Assembly (NCBI RefSeq): GCF_000281715.2
Contig: NZ_CP124576.1
Span: 3,169,501-3,233,500, forward strand
Source: Sphingobium sp. AP49
GTDB taxonomy: Bacteria > Pseudomonadota > Alphaproteobacteria > Sphingomonadales > Sphingomonadaceae
Direction of reading: 5' to 3'
DNA: 64,000 nucleotides
A model generated the notes under the pieces. It made no database searches and was not told the origin of the DNA. It worked only from the letters and a program-made list of their open reading frames with translations. Both the position numbers and the translations under genes were made by a program. Below, one piece after another: positions 7,385 to 16,528 of the stretch. Within the stretch, counting starts at the first letter, position 1; every line of letters begins with the position of its first letter.

Positions 7385-8878
7385 CTATACCTTGGCCGGA
7401 ACGCGGCTCCGAAGCAGGGCGAGCAGCAGGGCGATGCCGCCGGTCAGCAGCAGCAGGTCGACCAGCAGCCCCTGCCCGCCCGCCAGCAACGGTGCGCCGT
7501 GGAGCAGCGCGACGATCAGCAGGCCGGCCACCAGCACCCATTGCAGCGCGCGCGACAGACGTGGACCGGGGAGCGCCTTGGCCATGCCGGCGGCCAGCAC
7601 CGACAGGATGGTGAGGCCCAGCCAGACCAGCGGTAGCGGCGTTTGCGGCAGGACAAAGGCCAGCGCGGCGGTCAGGACGAGGATGACTGGCTGGCCCCAG
7701 CAGATCGCGGCCCAGATCCGTTCCCATTGCGGCGCGGGCCGGCCACGATCGCGACGGCGCGCCAGCCAGATGGTCACCCCGCTCGACGTGACGATGCAGA
7801 GCGCAATGCCGAGCAGGCCATAGGCGATCCGCACCGGCATGCCACCGAACCAGCCGAAATGCAGTTGGCCGATACCGCTGAGCATCCGGGTGCCGGCCGC
7901 CAGATCCTGCGGCCGTTCCTGATGGATCAGTTGCCCGCGCGCATCATATTGCACTTCATCCTGCTGGGTCAGCCATTGCGGCCGGCCGCTATGGATCGAG
8001 ATGCGCATATCCGCGCGACCGGGTCGTTCGACCATGATGTTGTCCGGCGCGGCGACCGGCGCCCGAGCGCGGGCATCGGCGATCAGCTTCGCAATATCGG
8101 GAATGGGCATGGCGCGCGTATCGACCTTGGGCGGCGGATCGAGGAAGAGTTCATAGACCTTCCCCATGTCGCCGCGATAGAGCAGCATCGCCAGCATCGC
8201 GACGATAATGGTGCTGAGCCCCAGCAGCGCGCCGGTCAACGCCAGGGTGAAGTGAAAGGGCAAGGCCCAGATGCCGAGGCGATTGTGCAGGTCCGCCTCC
8301 TGCAGGCGGCGCGAACCACCCAGCCGCAGGTGGAAGGCATCGCGCAGCACGCGCGGATGCGCCAATATGCCCGACACCAGGGAGGACAGCAGCGCCACCC
8401 CGGTCAGCCCGACGATGAACTGTCCCCAACTGCGCGGCAGATGCAGGTTGATATGGAGGTGGATCAGGAATTCGGTCCAGACCGCTTCGAGATCGGACAG
8501 CGCACCATCGGCTGCCACGCCCCATTTATGCTCATAGGTCGCGCTGAAGGCGGTCAGGCTGGCACCATCCTGGCTGGCCGTGGGCAGCGACAGATAGAGG
8601 GTGGTGTCGGCCGGCGCGCGCTGCGCCGCTTCGGCGATAGCGCGGGCGGCCGACGCATCCGACAGGCTGGTCACCACCGGCATTGCCGGCACTTCCCACC
8701 GCTCCAGATCGGGCGCGAACACCGCGACCGTGCCGGTGAGGCAGACAATGTAGATGATCGCGGCAAAGGCGAGGCCCAGCACCGAATGGCTGCTGAGCAC
8801 CGATCGCACCGTTTCGGGCGACAGCGGCCAGCGCCATTTCTTCGCCCGGCTGTTATTCTGGACGCTCTGGTCGTTCAT
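7385..8878 (-). CDS. PepSY-associated transmembrane protein (iron-uptake operon)
   Basis: The 497-residue inner-membrane protein starts at the ATG that overlaps the stop of the upstream gene (ATGA); the longer frame has no merit. The PepSY-TM layout is clear. A first helix near residues 25-47 precedes a periplasmic domain. Then come LIHLHINLHLP with conserved histidines, helices around residues 150-240, a second periplasmic PepSY region, and five closing helices. IGQLHFGWFGG is another typical histidine segment. Such proteins accompany TonB-dependent siderophore receptors and are proposed to help reduce or pass on iron in the periplasm. It is the last gene of the operon with the receptor at 9435-11720. 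Confidence 0.85.
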   Translation of the reverse strand: MNDQSVQNNSRAKKWRWPLSPETVRSVLSSHSVLGLAFAAIIYIVCLTGTVAVFAPDLERWEVPAMPVVTSLSDASAARAIAEAAQRAPADTTLYLSLPTASQDGASLTAFSATYEHKWGVAADGALSDLEAVWTEFLIHLHINLHLPRSWGQFIVGLTGVALLSSLVSGILAHPRVLRDAFHLRLGGSRRLQEADLHNRLGIWALPFHFTLALTGALLGLSTIIVAMLAMLLYRGDMGKVYELFLDPPPKVDTRAMPIPDIAKLIADARARAPVAAPDNIMVERPGRADMRISIHSGRPQWLTQQDEVQYDARGQLIHQERPQDLAAGTRMLSGIGQLHFGWFGGMPVRIAYGLLGIALCIVTSSGVTIWLARRRDRGRPAPQWERIWAAICWGQPVILVLTAALAFVLPQTPLPLVWLGLTILSVLAAGMAKALPGPRLSRALQWVLVAGLLIVALLHGAPLLAGGQGLLVDLLLLTGGIALLLALLRSRVPAKV

Positions 8879-9438
8879 GCGGCCCCTCCCAAGGCGGCGA
8901 GGCCGAAGCCGACGATGCTGGTGCCGACCAGCACGGCCGTGGCGCGCAGCAGGCGGCGATCCGCCAGCGTCCATGTCATCGCCAGCCCCCACAGGATCGG
9001 CAACAGCATGCCGCCCAGCACGATGCGAGTGCGCGGATCGCCGGGCATGTAGACGGTCAGGCAGAAAGCGACGCCCATCGCCGCCGTCATGCCGAGCGGC
9101 CCGGCGAGCAGCGCGCGCAATACGCCGCGCCAGAAGCGACCGGGTTCCTCCAGCGGTTCGGGCGCGACATCGCCGGCGCGCACCCGCCCTGCCTTGCGTC
9201 GCACGCGGCCGAACCAGATCAGCGCCAGCGCGCCGATCGCTTCCATCACCAGCCCGAGCGCCAGCCCCTTGACCGGCCCCACCAGCAGGAAGGCGGCGAC
9301 CAGCAGGCCGACCAGCACCGTCCAGCCGGCAAGCAGCAGCGCCGGCACGGAGCGATCACGCCGCAGCCAGGACCGGCGCAGCAGGGCCGCCCCCAGCGCC
9401 CCGCCGGCGATCAGCAGGAGGCTGGCGAGCGGGATCAC
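8875..9438 (-). CDS. small membrane protein, possible DUF3325/DUF3649-like fusion
   Basis: The protein has 187 residues. I chose the GTG that overlaps the receptor's stop (GTGA) because it starts directly with a hydrophobic helix (IPLASLLLIAGGALGAALL); the longer reading adds 42 non-membrane residues lying inside the receptor gene. There are about six helices: three, then a charged loop (RRKAGRVRAGD), then three more. In iron-uptake clusters the receptor and PepSY protein are often separated by two small proteins, DUF3649 and DUF3325. The two halves here loosely resemble those, so this may be a fused version. That is an inference from context and helix pattern; the sequence similarity is weak. 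Confidence 0.7.
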   Translation of the reverse strand: MIPLASLLLIAGGALGAALLRRSWLRRDRSVPALLLAGWTVLVGLLVAAFLLVGPVKGLALGLVMEAIGALALIWFGRVRRKAGRVRAGDVAPEPLEEPGRFWRGVLRALLAGPLGMTAAMGVAFCLTVYMPGDPRTRIVLGGMLLPILWGLAMTWTLADRRLLRATAVLVGTSIVGFGLAALGGAA

Positions 9439-11720
9439 AAATGGATGCTCGCGCCAACGCCGACGGTCTGGGGCTCGCCCAGGATCGCCTGATGGATCGC
9501 CGCATATTGATATTGCATATATTCCTCGTTGAGGATGTTGCGGGCGAAGACGAACAGCGACCAATGATCGGTTTCATAGCCGATCCGGCCATTGACCACG
9601 GTGCGGCCGCCGACCTTATACTGATCCTGATCCTGGCCGACGCCAGTGAAAACCGACGTCCGGTAATTGGCGTTGAGGTTCGCGGTGAAGCCGGGGCCGA
9701 ACCGTGCATTGATGCCGCCCGCCAGCGTCCAGCGCGGCGCATAGGGGAATTGCGTGTCGGTGAGGTCGACGGTGCTGGTCGCGCCGGTGGGCAGGTCGAA
9801 ATCGTCGAACTTGGTGCGGACATGGCCGACCGAGGCATAGAGATCGATGCCGCGCGCGACATTGGCGTTGGCCTCCACCTCGAAGCCGTAGAGATGCGAT
9901 CCGGCCGCGTTCACCGTGTTATAATCATAGGCATTTTGCCCGAAATAGGCGGTAACCTGCTGGTCCTTCCACTTCATGTAGAAGAGGTTGGCGTTGAGCA
10001 TCAGATGCCCGTCGAGCCATTTCGACCGCAGCGAGCCTTCATAGTTCCAGCTATATTCCGGGTCATAGGGGACCAGTTCGGCGCGCGCCGGATTCTGGCT
10101 CGACCCGCCCGATCGATAGGCGCGCTGGACGGTGAAAGCGGTGGTCAGGTCCGGCGTCCAGTCCATGCTGATCCCGGCCTTGGGCAGGAAGGCATTGAAG
10201 GTCCGGCTGTTGCTCGCCAGCGGCGAGGAGGCGTCGGACACCAGCCCCAGCACGCCCTGGTTGATGAGCGTGATGATCGGCGCATAGGCGGCGCCCAGGA
10301 AATTGGCATTGGGCAGCGTGCCGTTGAAGGTGGCGACCGTTTCCGCCGCATAGCGGTTGCGCTCATGATCGAAGCGGAAGCCGCCGATCAGGGTCAGCCG
10401 ATCGGTCAGCTTGAAGCGCGCATCACCGAACAGCGCCATCGTCTCCACCTTTTCCGGCTGGTCGGCGGAATAGGCCACCGGGATCACCGGCAATTGGGTC
10501 GCATAGGCGGTGCTGAGGAAGCTGGCCTGCGCGGCGGTCGCACCATTGGCGCGCAACAGGGCGGCGATGGTCGCGGTCGGCGTCGCGATGTTGACGCGGC
10601 TGTTCTGATCGATGCTGCCGGTGCGGCGATAATACCAGGCGCCCAGCAACCCGCTCAGCCGTTCGCTGTCATAGTTGAGGCGGAATTCCTGGGTCAACGT
10701 CTTGTAATCATAGCGATTATCGATCGCCTGGATATCCTGCGGCGTGCCGTCGGTATCGATCTGCGAATGGACCTTCGACTTGTTCCAGGAGGTGACGCTG
10801 GACAGCTTCAGATGGTCGGCGAGCGGGTAGCTGATGTTGAACACCGCGATGTCGCTGTCGATCTTGCCCCGGCTCGGCTGATCGCCGGTCGAGATGCGGT
10901 GGTTGAAATAATTGGGCACATCGGTGCGGGCATATTCGTAGAGATAGCCGCCGTCGCGCCGCACCCGGTTGTAGCTGGCAACCGCCTCCAGCCCCGGGAT
11001 CGCCTGGGGCGTCCATTTGATCTTGCCGCGCAGGTTCAGCGATTTGAGTTCATCGTCATATTCGTCGCGGGTGACGTTGTAGATGAGGCCGCGATCGTTG
11101 CGGCGCTCGGCCGACAGGCGGATGCCCAGTTCGTCCTGGATGATCGGGCCGCCCACCGCAGCGGAAAAGGTGCGGTCGTCATATTCGGTCCACAGCACGC
11201 GCGCGTCGCCGCCCCAGGCGGTCAGCGAGGGATCCTTGCTGGTGATGACGATGCCGCCGGCCAGCGCATTGAGCCCTTGGATGGTCGATTGCGGCCCGCG
11301 CAGCACTTCGACCTGCTGCACGTCCCACATGTCGGTCGGGCCGCCATAAAGCGCCCATTTCGGGATCGGTGCGCCATCGACATAGACGCTGGCCGCGTCC
11401 GCCTGGCCCCCGGCGCCGACGCCGCTATTGCTGATGCCGCGGATGGTGAAGCCGGACGAGCCGTAGGTTTCCGACAGGTTGGCGGTACGGTTATAGACGT
11501 CCTGGATGGTGATCAGCACCTCGCGCTCGATCTTCTCGGGCGTCACGACGGCGATGCTGGTCGGCGTCTGCTGCAGGGTGCGGGCGCTCTTTTCCCCGGT
11601 GACGATGATGTCGGCCGGCGCACCGCCCTCGCGCTCCCGTTCAGGCGCTTCCTGTGCCAGCGCCGGGCCAGCGATCGCAACCAGCGCCACGCCAGCGAGC
11701 CACATCGACAGTCGGTTCAT
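9435..11720 (-). CDS. TonB-dependent receptor, probably for a ferric siderophore
   Basis: This 761-residue outer-membrane receptor starts at an ATG with a GGGGGAA ribosome site. An upstream in-frame ATG lacks one. Signal peptide residues 1-22 end PALA|QE. The plug follows (DIIVTGEKSARTLQQTP, then VEVLRGPQSTIQGLNALAG), then the 22-strand barrel, ending in VGVGASIHL. It is translationally coupled to a small membrane protein and a PepSY protein, the usual company of siderophore receptors. A Fur-box-like sequence lies about 50-70 bases upstream of the start. Iron uptake is therefore the best reading, although the ligand cannot be deduced. Confidence 0.88.
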   Translation of the reverse strand: MNRLSMWLAGVALVAIAGPALAQEAPEREREGGAPADIIVTGEKSARTLQQTPTSIAVVTPEKIEREVLITIQDVYNRTANLSETYGSSGFTIRGISNSGVGAGGQADAASVYVDGAPIPKWALYGGPTDMWDVQQVEVLRGPQSTIQGLNALAGGIVITSKDPSLTAWGGDARVLWTEYDDRTFSAAVGGPIIQDELGIRLSAERRNDRGLIYNVTRDEYDDELKSLNLRGKIKWTPQAIPGLEAVASYNRVRRDGGYLYEYARTDVPNYFNHRISTGDQPSRGKIDSDIAVFNISYPLADHLKLSSVTSWNKSKVHSQIDTDGTPQDIQAIDNRYDYKTLTQEFRLNYDSERLSGLLGAWYYRRTGSIDQNSRVNIATPTATIAALLRANGATAAQASFLSTAYATQLPVIPVAYSADQPEKVETMALFGDARFKLTDRLTLIGGFRFDHERNRYAAETVATFNGTLPNANFLGAAYAPIITLINQGVLGLVSDASSPLASNSRTFNAFLPKAGISMDWTPDLTTAFTVQRAYRSGGSSQNPARAELVPYDPEYSWNYEGSLRSKWLDGHLMLNANLFYMKWKDQQVTAYFGQNAYDYNTVNAAGSHLYGFEVEANANVARGIDLYASVGHVRTKFDDFDLPTGATSTVDLTDTQFPYAPRWTLAGGINARFGPGFTANLNANYRTSVFTGVGQDQDQYKVGGRTVVNGRIGYETDHWSLFVFARNILNEEYMQYQYAAIHQAILGEPQTVGVGASIHL

Positions 11721-11770
11721 GAAATTCCCCCAAATCTTATACAAGCGGCTCCATATTTAATTCAGCTAAC

Positions 11771-11789
11771 GCGAGTCAATGTCATTATC
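11771..11789 (-). promoter_or_regulatory. putative Fur box upstream of the siderophore-type receptor
   Basis: On the minus strand the site reads GATAATGACATTGACTCGC. It matches the 19-bp enterobacterial Fur consensus at 13 positions, including the first eight in a row. It is 51-69 bases upstream of the receptor start. Alphaproteobacterial iron control may use Irr or RirA instead, so the assignment is tentative. Confidence 0.4.
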
Positions 11790-11815
11790 ATGGAAGGTTT
11801 GACATTCGCTTCGGA

Positions 11816-11859
11816 CAAAAAAGGGCCGGCCGCCTCGTGCAGAAGGCGACCGGCCCTTG
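11816..11859 (-). terminator. intrinsic terminator after the large TonB receptor gene
   Basis: On the minus strand a 14-bp GC-rich stem (AGGGCCGGTCGCCT pairing with AGGCGGCCGGCCCT, one G-T pair, 8-nt loop) is followed by six T residues. It begins 25 bases after the stop of the receptor gene at 11884 and should also insulate the downstream iron operon. Confidence 0.85.
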
Positions 11860-11883
11860 TGGCGCGACCCAGGGAGGTTCGGG

Positions 11884-14757
11884 CTACATTTTCAGGCGCG
11901 CACCGAACTGGAAGGTGCGACCGAAATGGTTGTACTCATAGTTGCGATTGGCATCGAGGTCGGTGTAGCGATCGCGATATTCATCGGTCAGGTTGATGCC
12001 GTCGATGGTGAATTCGAGCCAGTCGGTCGCCTTGTAGCGGATCGAGGCATCGACATTGACTGTCGAATTATACCCCTCGAACACGTTGCCGGTGCCGCTA
12101 TTCTGGTCGATATAAGGACCACGATAGCTGGCGGACACGCGGGCGCTGAACTTCTGGTCCTCATAATAGAGCGTGCCGTTATAGGCGCGCTTGGACACGC
12201 CAAAGAGCGTCGTCGTCCGCAATCCCGAGACCAGGCCACCACCCGGCACCGTCGCCGGCCCCTGCACATTATAGGTCGCGCTGGAATCGATGAAGGTCGC
12301 ATTGGCGATCACACCGAAATTCTTGAATATTCCCGGCAGGAAGGTGAAGGGCAATTGCAGCGCGATTTCCGCGCCCTTCAGCGATGCGCCGCTGCCATTG
12401 ACCGTGGTCGCAATGGTCCAGATCGGCTGTGACTGCAGCGCAGGGTTCAGCGCGGCCGGCGAGGAACTGACCAGCACCGATGCAGGCAGGCCGGTTTCCG
12501 TGAAGGTCGCGTTGGAAATGGTGGCGGCGACCGGGAAGCTCTGCACATCCTTCTTGAACAGCGCGACCGAGAAGATCGACTGCGGCGCGAAGTACCATTC
12601 GATGCCGATATCATAGGCCGTTGCCCGGAACGGATCGATATAGGGATTGCCGTAGCTTACCCGATATTGGAAGCCATCGGCCGATCCACCCGGCGTCAGA
12701 TTGCCCAGGGTCGGACGGGTCATCACATCGGCCACGGCTGCACGGATGATGATATCCTGAGCCGGGAACAACGCCACGTTCACCGCCGGCAGCCAGTCTT
12801 CATAGCTGCGCTTGATCGTCACCGGCGCGGTCCCGTTGATACCGGTCGAGGTCTGGTCGGTCTTGGCATAGCGCATGCCCGCATTCAGCGCATATTCGAG
12901 ACCGAACAATTCCCCCTTAGCATCGAACTGGAAATAGCCGCCGGTCACTTCTTCGCGTACCGACCGATTATTGCCGACGTCGAGCAGCAGCGGACGATCA
13001 TACAGCTTGGTATAGGCCGTCGCCGCATCCAGGTTCGGGATCAACCATTGGGTCGTGGTGCCCGACGGCTGCCCCGCCTTGCCCAGGGTGAACAATTCGC
13101 TCAATTGCGGCGTCGCCTGGAAACCATAAATGGCCGTCGGCCCGAACAGGCTGGTGGGCGAGCAAGTGATGGTACCCAGCACCAGATCCTTGCCGCCATT
13201 GCCGCAGACGGCGGTATCGCGCTGATAACCTTCCGTCTTGAAGTCGAATCGGCGCCACATCGTGCCGACCTTGACCGTCAGCCCCTCGGCCGCGTCCCAT
13301 TCGGTGCGGAGCTGCGCGGTCTTGAATTCATTGGTGGTATTGGAGGGGCGATCACGAATTTCCGCCAGTTGGAAATTGGCCGGATCGGTCACGCTGGTGC
13401 CGAAGGTCAGCTTGGGCTGCTTCATGTTGCTATAGTCATAGCTATAGCCCTGGGCATCGCGATCGTCGAACACGACGGTCGTTTCGACCGGAATGTCGGC
13501 GTTCGACTTGGAAAAGCCGCCCAGCAGGGTGAAGCGGAACTTGTCGCCCACATCCTGGTCCCAGGTGCCGCCCAGCTGGTAAAATTCGGTGCTCGACTTG
13601 CGCAAATAATGTTCGGTACGGACCCAGGCATCGTTCAGCGTCGCCGAGATCATATTGCCATTATTGTCATAGACCGGGTTGACCACATTGATCGACCGTT
13701 CATTGGAGCGCAGCAGCACCTCGCCCCACTTCTCCTCGCGCGTTTCCTTGAACCGCGAATAGAGGCCATCGATCGAAATCTTGGTCGCATCGGTCGGCGC
13801 AAATTGAACCGACCCGGTGATCCCCAGGCGCTCGCGATCATGGCGCACTTCGCCATAGCGCGGAATGCGCGGGTGAAAGGCCAGAGCAGCCGTATTGCAG
13901 GCGTCGCTCGGACGATAGGTGCCGCCGGAATTGGGCTGGCTCCAGCAGGCTGTGCTGTCGACGCTGTCAAACCGCGCCTGAGCCCAGCGCACGCTGTTGT
14001 TACCCAGTTCCTGATTGTCCATGCTGGAATAGGCGCCCGACAATGCGACGCCAAAACGGCCATCGGCCGATTTCCACGAGGCGATGCCCGCCAGGCGCGG
14101 CCCCCAGTTTTTCGACAGGTCATTATAAGCTGCCGTTGCCGAACCGACCAAGGTCAGGCCATATTTTCCGCCCAGCGGATTGCCGGTGTTGAGATCGACC
14201 ACCGCGCCCAGCGAGCCTTCGTCAAGCGAAGCCTCTGCCGTCTTGTGGACGACGATCGAATTGAACAGTTCCGAAGCGAACACGTTGAAATCGAATGAAC
14301 GGTCACGGTTGGAACTGGCACCATCCGTCGAGGTGGCAACCGTTTCGAGACCATTGACGCGGACGCGGGTAAATTGCGCACCCAGGCCGCGAACACTGAT
14401 CGCACGCCCTTCGCCGCCATCACGCTGGATCGAGATACCCGGAATGCGCTGCAGCGATTCCGCCAGATTCTGGTCGGGGAATTTGGCGATATCCTCCGCG
14501 ACGATCGCGTCGACCGAACTCACCGTGTCGCGCTTCAGATTGATGGCCGCGCCCAGCGACTGGCGGAAACCGGTGACGATGATGTCTGCATTCTGGCCGC
14601 TGTCGGCCGCGCCCTGCGCCGTGGCGGCATCGCCCTGATCGGCCGGCGCCGGTGCAGTCTGGGCATGAGCGGCCGAGACGCAGGCAATGGCGCAGGCCAG
14701 AGTGGAGGCCGCAGACAGCCATTTCCGGGCGGACGAAGCCTGTACGAACGCAATCAT
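11884..14757 (-). CDS. TonB-dependent receptor of the Xanthomonas/Caulobacter polysaccharide type
   Basis: This 957-residue outer-membrane receptor starts at the ATG with AGGAGGG upstream; the longer GTG reading lacks a ribosome site. The signal peptide ends SAAHA|QT. The plug carries DIIVTGFRQSLGAAINLKR and PGISIQRDGGEGRAISVRG, a signature of the large TIGR01782-like receptors found in sphingomonads, Caulobacter and Xanthomonas that import oligosaccharides. The barrel ends in FGARLKM. It is divergent from the pectate lyase gene and has the same 12-bp operator palindrome in front, so import of pectin oligomers is the most likely job. A strong terminator follows it. Confidence 0.9.
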   Translation of the reverse strand: MIAFVQASSARKWLSAASTLACAIACVSAAHAQTAPAPADQGDAATAQGAADSGQNADIIVTGFRQSLGAAINLKRDTVSSVDAIVAEDIAKFPDQNLAESLQRIPGISIQRDGGEGRAISVRGLGAQFTRVRVNGLETVATSTDGASSNRDRSFDFNVFASELFNSIVVHKTAEASLDEGSLGAVVDLNTGNPLGGKYGLTLVGSATAAYNDLSKNWGPRLAGIASWKSADGRFGVALSGAYSSMDNQELGNNSVRWAQARFDSVDSTACWSQPNSGGTYRPSDACNTAALAFHPRIPRYGEVRHDRERLGITGSVQFAPTDATKISIDGLYSRFKETREEKWGEVLLRSNERSINVVNPVYDNNGNMISATLNDAWVRTEHYLRKSSTEFYQLGGTWDQDVGDKFRFTLLGGFSKSNADIPVETTVVFDDRDAQGYSYDYSNMKQPKLTFGTSVTDPANFQLAEIRDRPSNTTNEFKTAQLRTEWDAAEGLTVKVGTMWRRFDFKTEGYQRDTAVCGNGGKDLVLGTITCSPTSLFGPTAIYGFQATPQLSELFTLGKAGQPSGTTTQWLIPNLDAATAYTKLYDRPLLLDVGNNRSVREEVTGGYFQFDAKGELFGLEYALNAGMRYAKTDQTSTGINGTAPVTIKRSYEDWLPAVNVALFPAQDIIIRAAVADVMTRPTLGNLTPGGSADGFQYRVSYGNPYIDPFRATAYDIGIEWYFAPQSIFSVALFKKDVQSFPVAATISNATFTETGLPASVLVSSSPAALNPALQSQPIWTIATTVNGSGASLKGAEIALQLPFTFLPGIFKNFGVIANATFIDSSATYNVQGPATVPGGGLVSGLRTTTLFGVSKRAYNGTLYYEDQKFSARVSASYRGPYIDQNSGTGNVFEGYNSTVNVDASIRYKATDWLEFTIDGINLTDEYRDRYTDLDANRNYEYNHFGRTFQFGARLKM

Positions 14758-14822
14758 AAAAACATCCCTCCTTATTTCCGCCACGCCTCTTTGGGGGTGC
14801 GGCCCGATGTTGTCCCCTTGAA

Positions 14823-14834
14823 GACACCGGTGTC
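14823..14834. promoter_or_regulatory. LacI-family operator, GACACCGGTGTC (receptor gene)
   Basis: A perfect 12-bp palindrome 66 bases upstream of the TonB receptor start. On the minus strand it overlaps a TTGACA-like -35 element (CTGACA). It is identical to the site at 15052. Confidence 0.8.
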
Positions 14835-15051
14835 AGAAACTTGTGACCCGACTGCGGATCAATGTCAATGATCATTGCGGCAATTATGTCTGAAGCCGTC
14901 AGGCCAGCCGTCGCGGCGATTTTCGGCACCCTTCTGCCGCGCAACCCTCCATATCGAGCCATTTTGCACCGCAATATGGGCCATGTAGCTCAAAATTGAG
15001 AGAGACAGAACCCGAGCCGGCGCCATTAGCAAGATGTCGGCAAACAGATTC

Positions 15052-15063
15052 GACACCGGTGTC
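15052..15063. promoter_or_regulatory. LacI-family operator, GACACCGGTGTC (pectate lyase gene)
   Basis: A perfect 12-bp palindrome 62 bases upstream of the pectate lyase start codon, identical to the site at 14823. Confidence 0.8.
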
Positions 15064-15124
15064 AAATTGCTTGCATCATCGCCCTCGCGGTGCAAGTCTG
15101 GCAGCGAGAGGAGCCTTCGGAAGA

Positions 15125-16528
15125 ATGACAAAAATCGCGCATCTGCTTGCCTTGCCGCTCATCGGCCTTGCCCTGACCACCCTGCCCGCCCCTGTGGCCG
15201 CCGCGCCTGCAGCCACCGTTCCATCCAATGCCCAGACCGCCTTTCCCGGCGCCGTCGGCTGGGCGTCCGCAACGCCCGGCGGCCGGGGCGGCCGCATCAT
15301 CCGCGTGACCACGCTGGCGGCCGACGGCCCCGGCAGCCTGAAAGCGGCACTGGAGGCGAAGGGCCCGCGCATCGTCGTGTTCGAGGTCGGCGGCGTCATC
15401 GACATGGCGCGCCAGACCATCACCATCCGCGAACCCTATCTGACCATTGCGGGCCAAACCGCCCCCTCCCCCGGCATCACCCTGATCCGGTCGGGCATCG
15501 ACATCGCCACCCATGACGTCATCATGCGCCATATCCGCGTGCGCACCGGGGTGGACGACCAGCCGCTGCTGAGCGGATGGGAGGCGGATGCCATGTCAGT
15601 GGTCGGCGGTCATGACATCATCGTCGACCATTGCAGCTTCACCTGGGCGATCGACGAGAATATGTCGGCGTCCGGCCCGCGCTTCAATGGCAAGACGCCC
15701 GATGAATGGCGCGCCAACACAGCGCACAACATCACCTTTTCCTATAATCTGGCGGCCGAGGGCCTGGCCAATGCCAGCCACCCCAAGGGCGAGCATAGCA
15801 AGGGCACGTTGATCCACGACAATGCGACCAACATCCTCATTTATCGCAACGTCTACGCCCATAATGTCGAGCGCAACCCGCTGCTGAAAGGCGGCGTCCA
15901 TGCCGCCGTGGTCAACAACATCATCTATGATCCGGGCGAGCGCGGCGTGCATTACAATCTGATGGCGCTGGAATGGGGCGAACATCCCTATCAGAATGGC
16001 AAGCTGGCGGCGGTCGGCAATGTCATGCGCGGCGGCGTATCGACGGCGACCGGCCTGCCCTTCCTGACGCTGGGCGGCGACGGCGACCTGGAATATTATG
16101 GCAAGGACAATCTGGCGGTCGACAAGTTCGGCAAGCCATTGCCGATGTTCGGCCGCTATGGCGAGACCAAGGCCAGGCTGATCGAGACGCAGACGCCGCC
16201 GACCTGGTGGCAGGGGCTGGACGTACTGCCGGTGCGCGATGTCGAGACCCATGTACTGTGGCGCGCGGGCGCCCGCCCCTGGGACCGCGATGCCGACGAT
16301 CTGCGCGTGCTGTTCTTCGTGGCGGAAGGGCGCGGCGAGATCATCGACAATGAGAAACAGGTCGGCGGCTATCCCAAATTCGCACCAACCCGCGCACCCT
16401 TTGTCGAGGGCGACTGGAATCTCGACACGATGGAGCCGAAATCGGGCCGCTACCCTGGCCAGAAGGACGACATCACCGAGCACCTGTCGGATCGCGACAA
16501 GATGATGCGGCAGGAGGCGAAGCCATGA
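15125..16528 (+). CDS. secreted pectate lyase-like polysaccharide lyase
   Basis: The 467-residue protein starts at the ATG after GAGGAGCCTTCGGAAG. It has a signal peptide of about 27 residues ending VAAAP, then FPGAVGWASATPGGRGGRI, the typical opening of bacterial right-handed parallel beta-helix pectate lyases. Beta-helix rungs are visible in REPYLTIAGQTAPSPGITL, DHCSFTWAIDENMS and NVYAHNVERNPLLKGG. Such enzymes cleave polygalacturonan by beta-elimination, giving 4,5-unsaturated uronates that KduI and KduD then process. The gene overlaps the following cupin gene by ATGA and is preceded by a regulon operator. The exact PL family is not certain. Confidence 0.85.
   Translation: MTKIAHLLALPLIGLALTTLPAPVAAAPAATVPSNAQTAFPGAVGWASATPGGRGGRIIRVTTLAADGPGSLKAALEAKGPRIVVFEVGGVIDMARQTITIREPYLTIAGQTAPSPGITLIRSGIDIATHDVIMRHIRVRTGVDDQPLLSGWEADAMSVVGGHDIIVDHCSFTWAIDENMSASGPRFNGKTPDEWRANTAHNITFSYNLAAEGLANASHPKGEHSKGTLIHDNATNILIYRNVYAHNVERNPLLKGGVHAAVVNNIIYDPGERGVHYNLMALEWGEHPYQNGKLAAVGNVMRGGVSTATGLPFLTLGGDGDLEYYGKDNLAVDKFGKPLPMFGRYGETKARLIETQTPPTWWQGLDVLPVRDVETHVLWRAGARPWDRDADDLRVLFFVAEGRGEIIDNEKQVGGYPKFAPTRAPFVEGDWNLDTMEPKSGRYPGQKDDITEHLSDRDKMMRQEAKP

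Larger units (their letters stand above)
14758..15124. promoter_or_regulatory. divergent control region of the pectin regulon
   Basis: This 367-bp gap lies between the TonB receptor gene and the pectate lyase gene. It holds two identical perfect palindromes, GACACCGGTGTC, at 14823-14834 and 15052-15063, one near each gene start, and a third unrelated palindrome CAATGATCATTG at 14866-14877. I found no coding sequence in it. A LacI-family repressor gene for such sites lies at 20545-21594. Confidence 0.75.

Noticed and set aside
9441..11996. Open frame of 851 codons on the plus strand opposite the TonB receptor
   Set aside because: Antisense to a clear receptor with signal peptide and plug motifs; composition is typical of an antisense shadow.
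12667..14298. Plus-strand frame of 543 codons opposite the large TonB receptor
   Set aside because: Same reason: the minus-strand receptor explains the sequence and the plus product has no recognisable motif.
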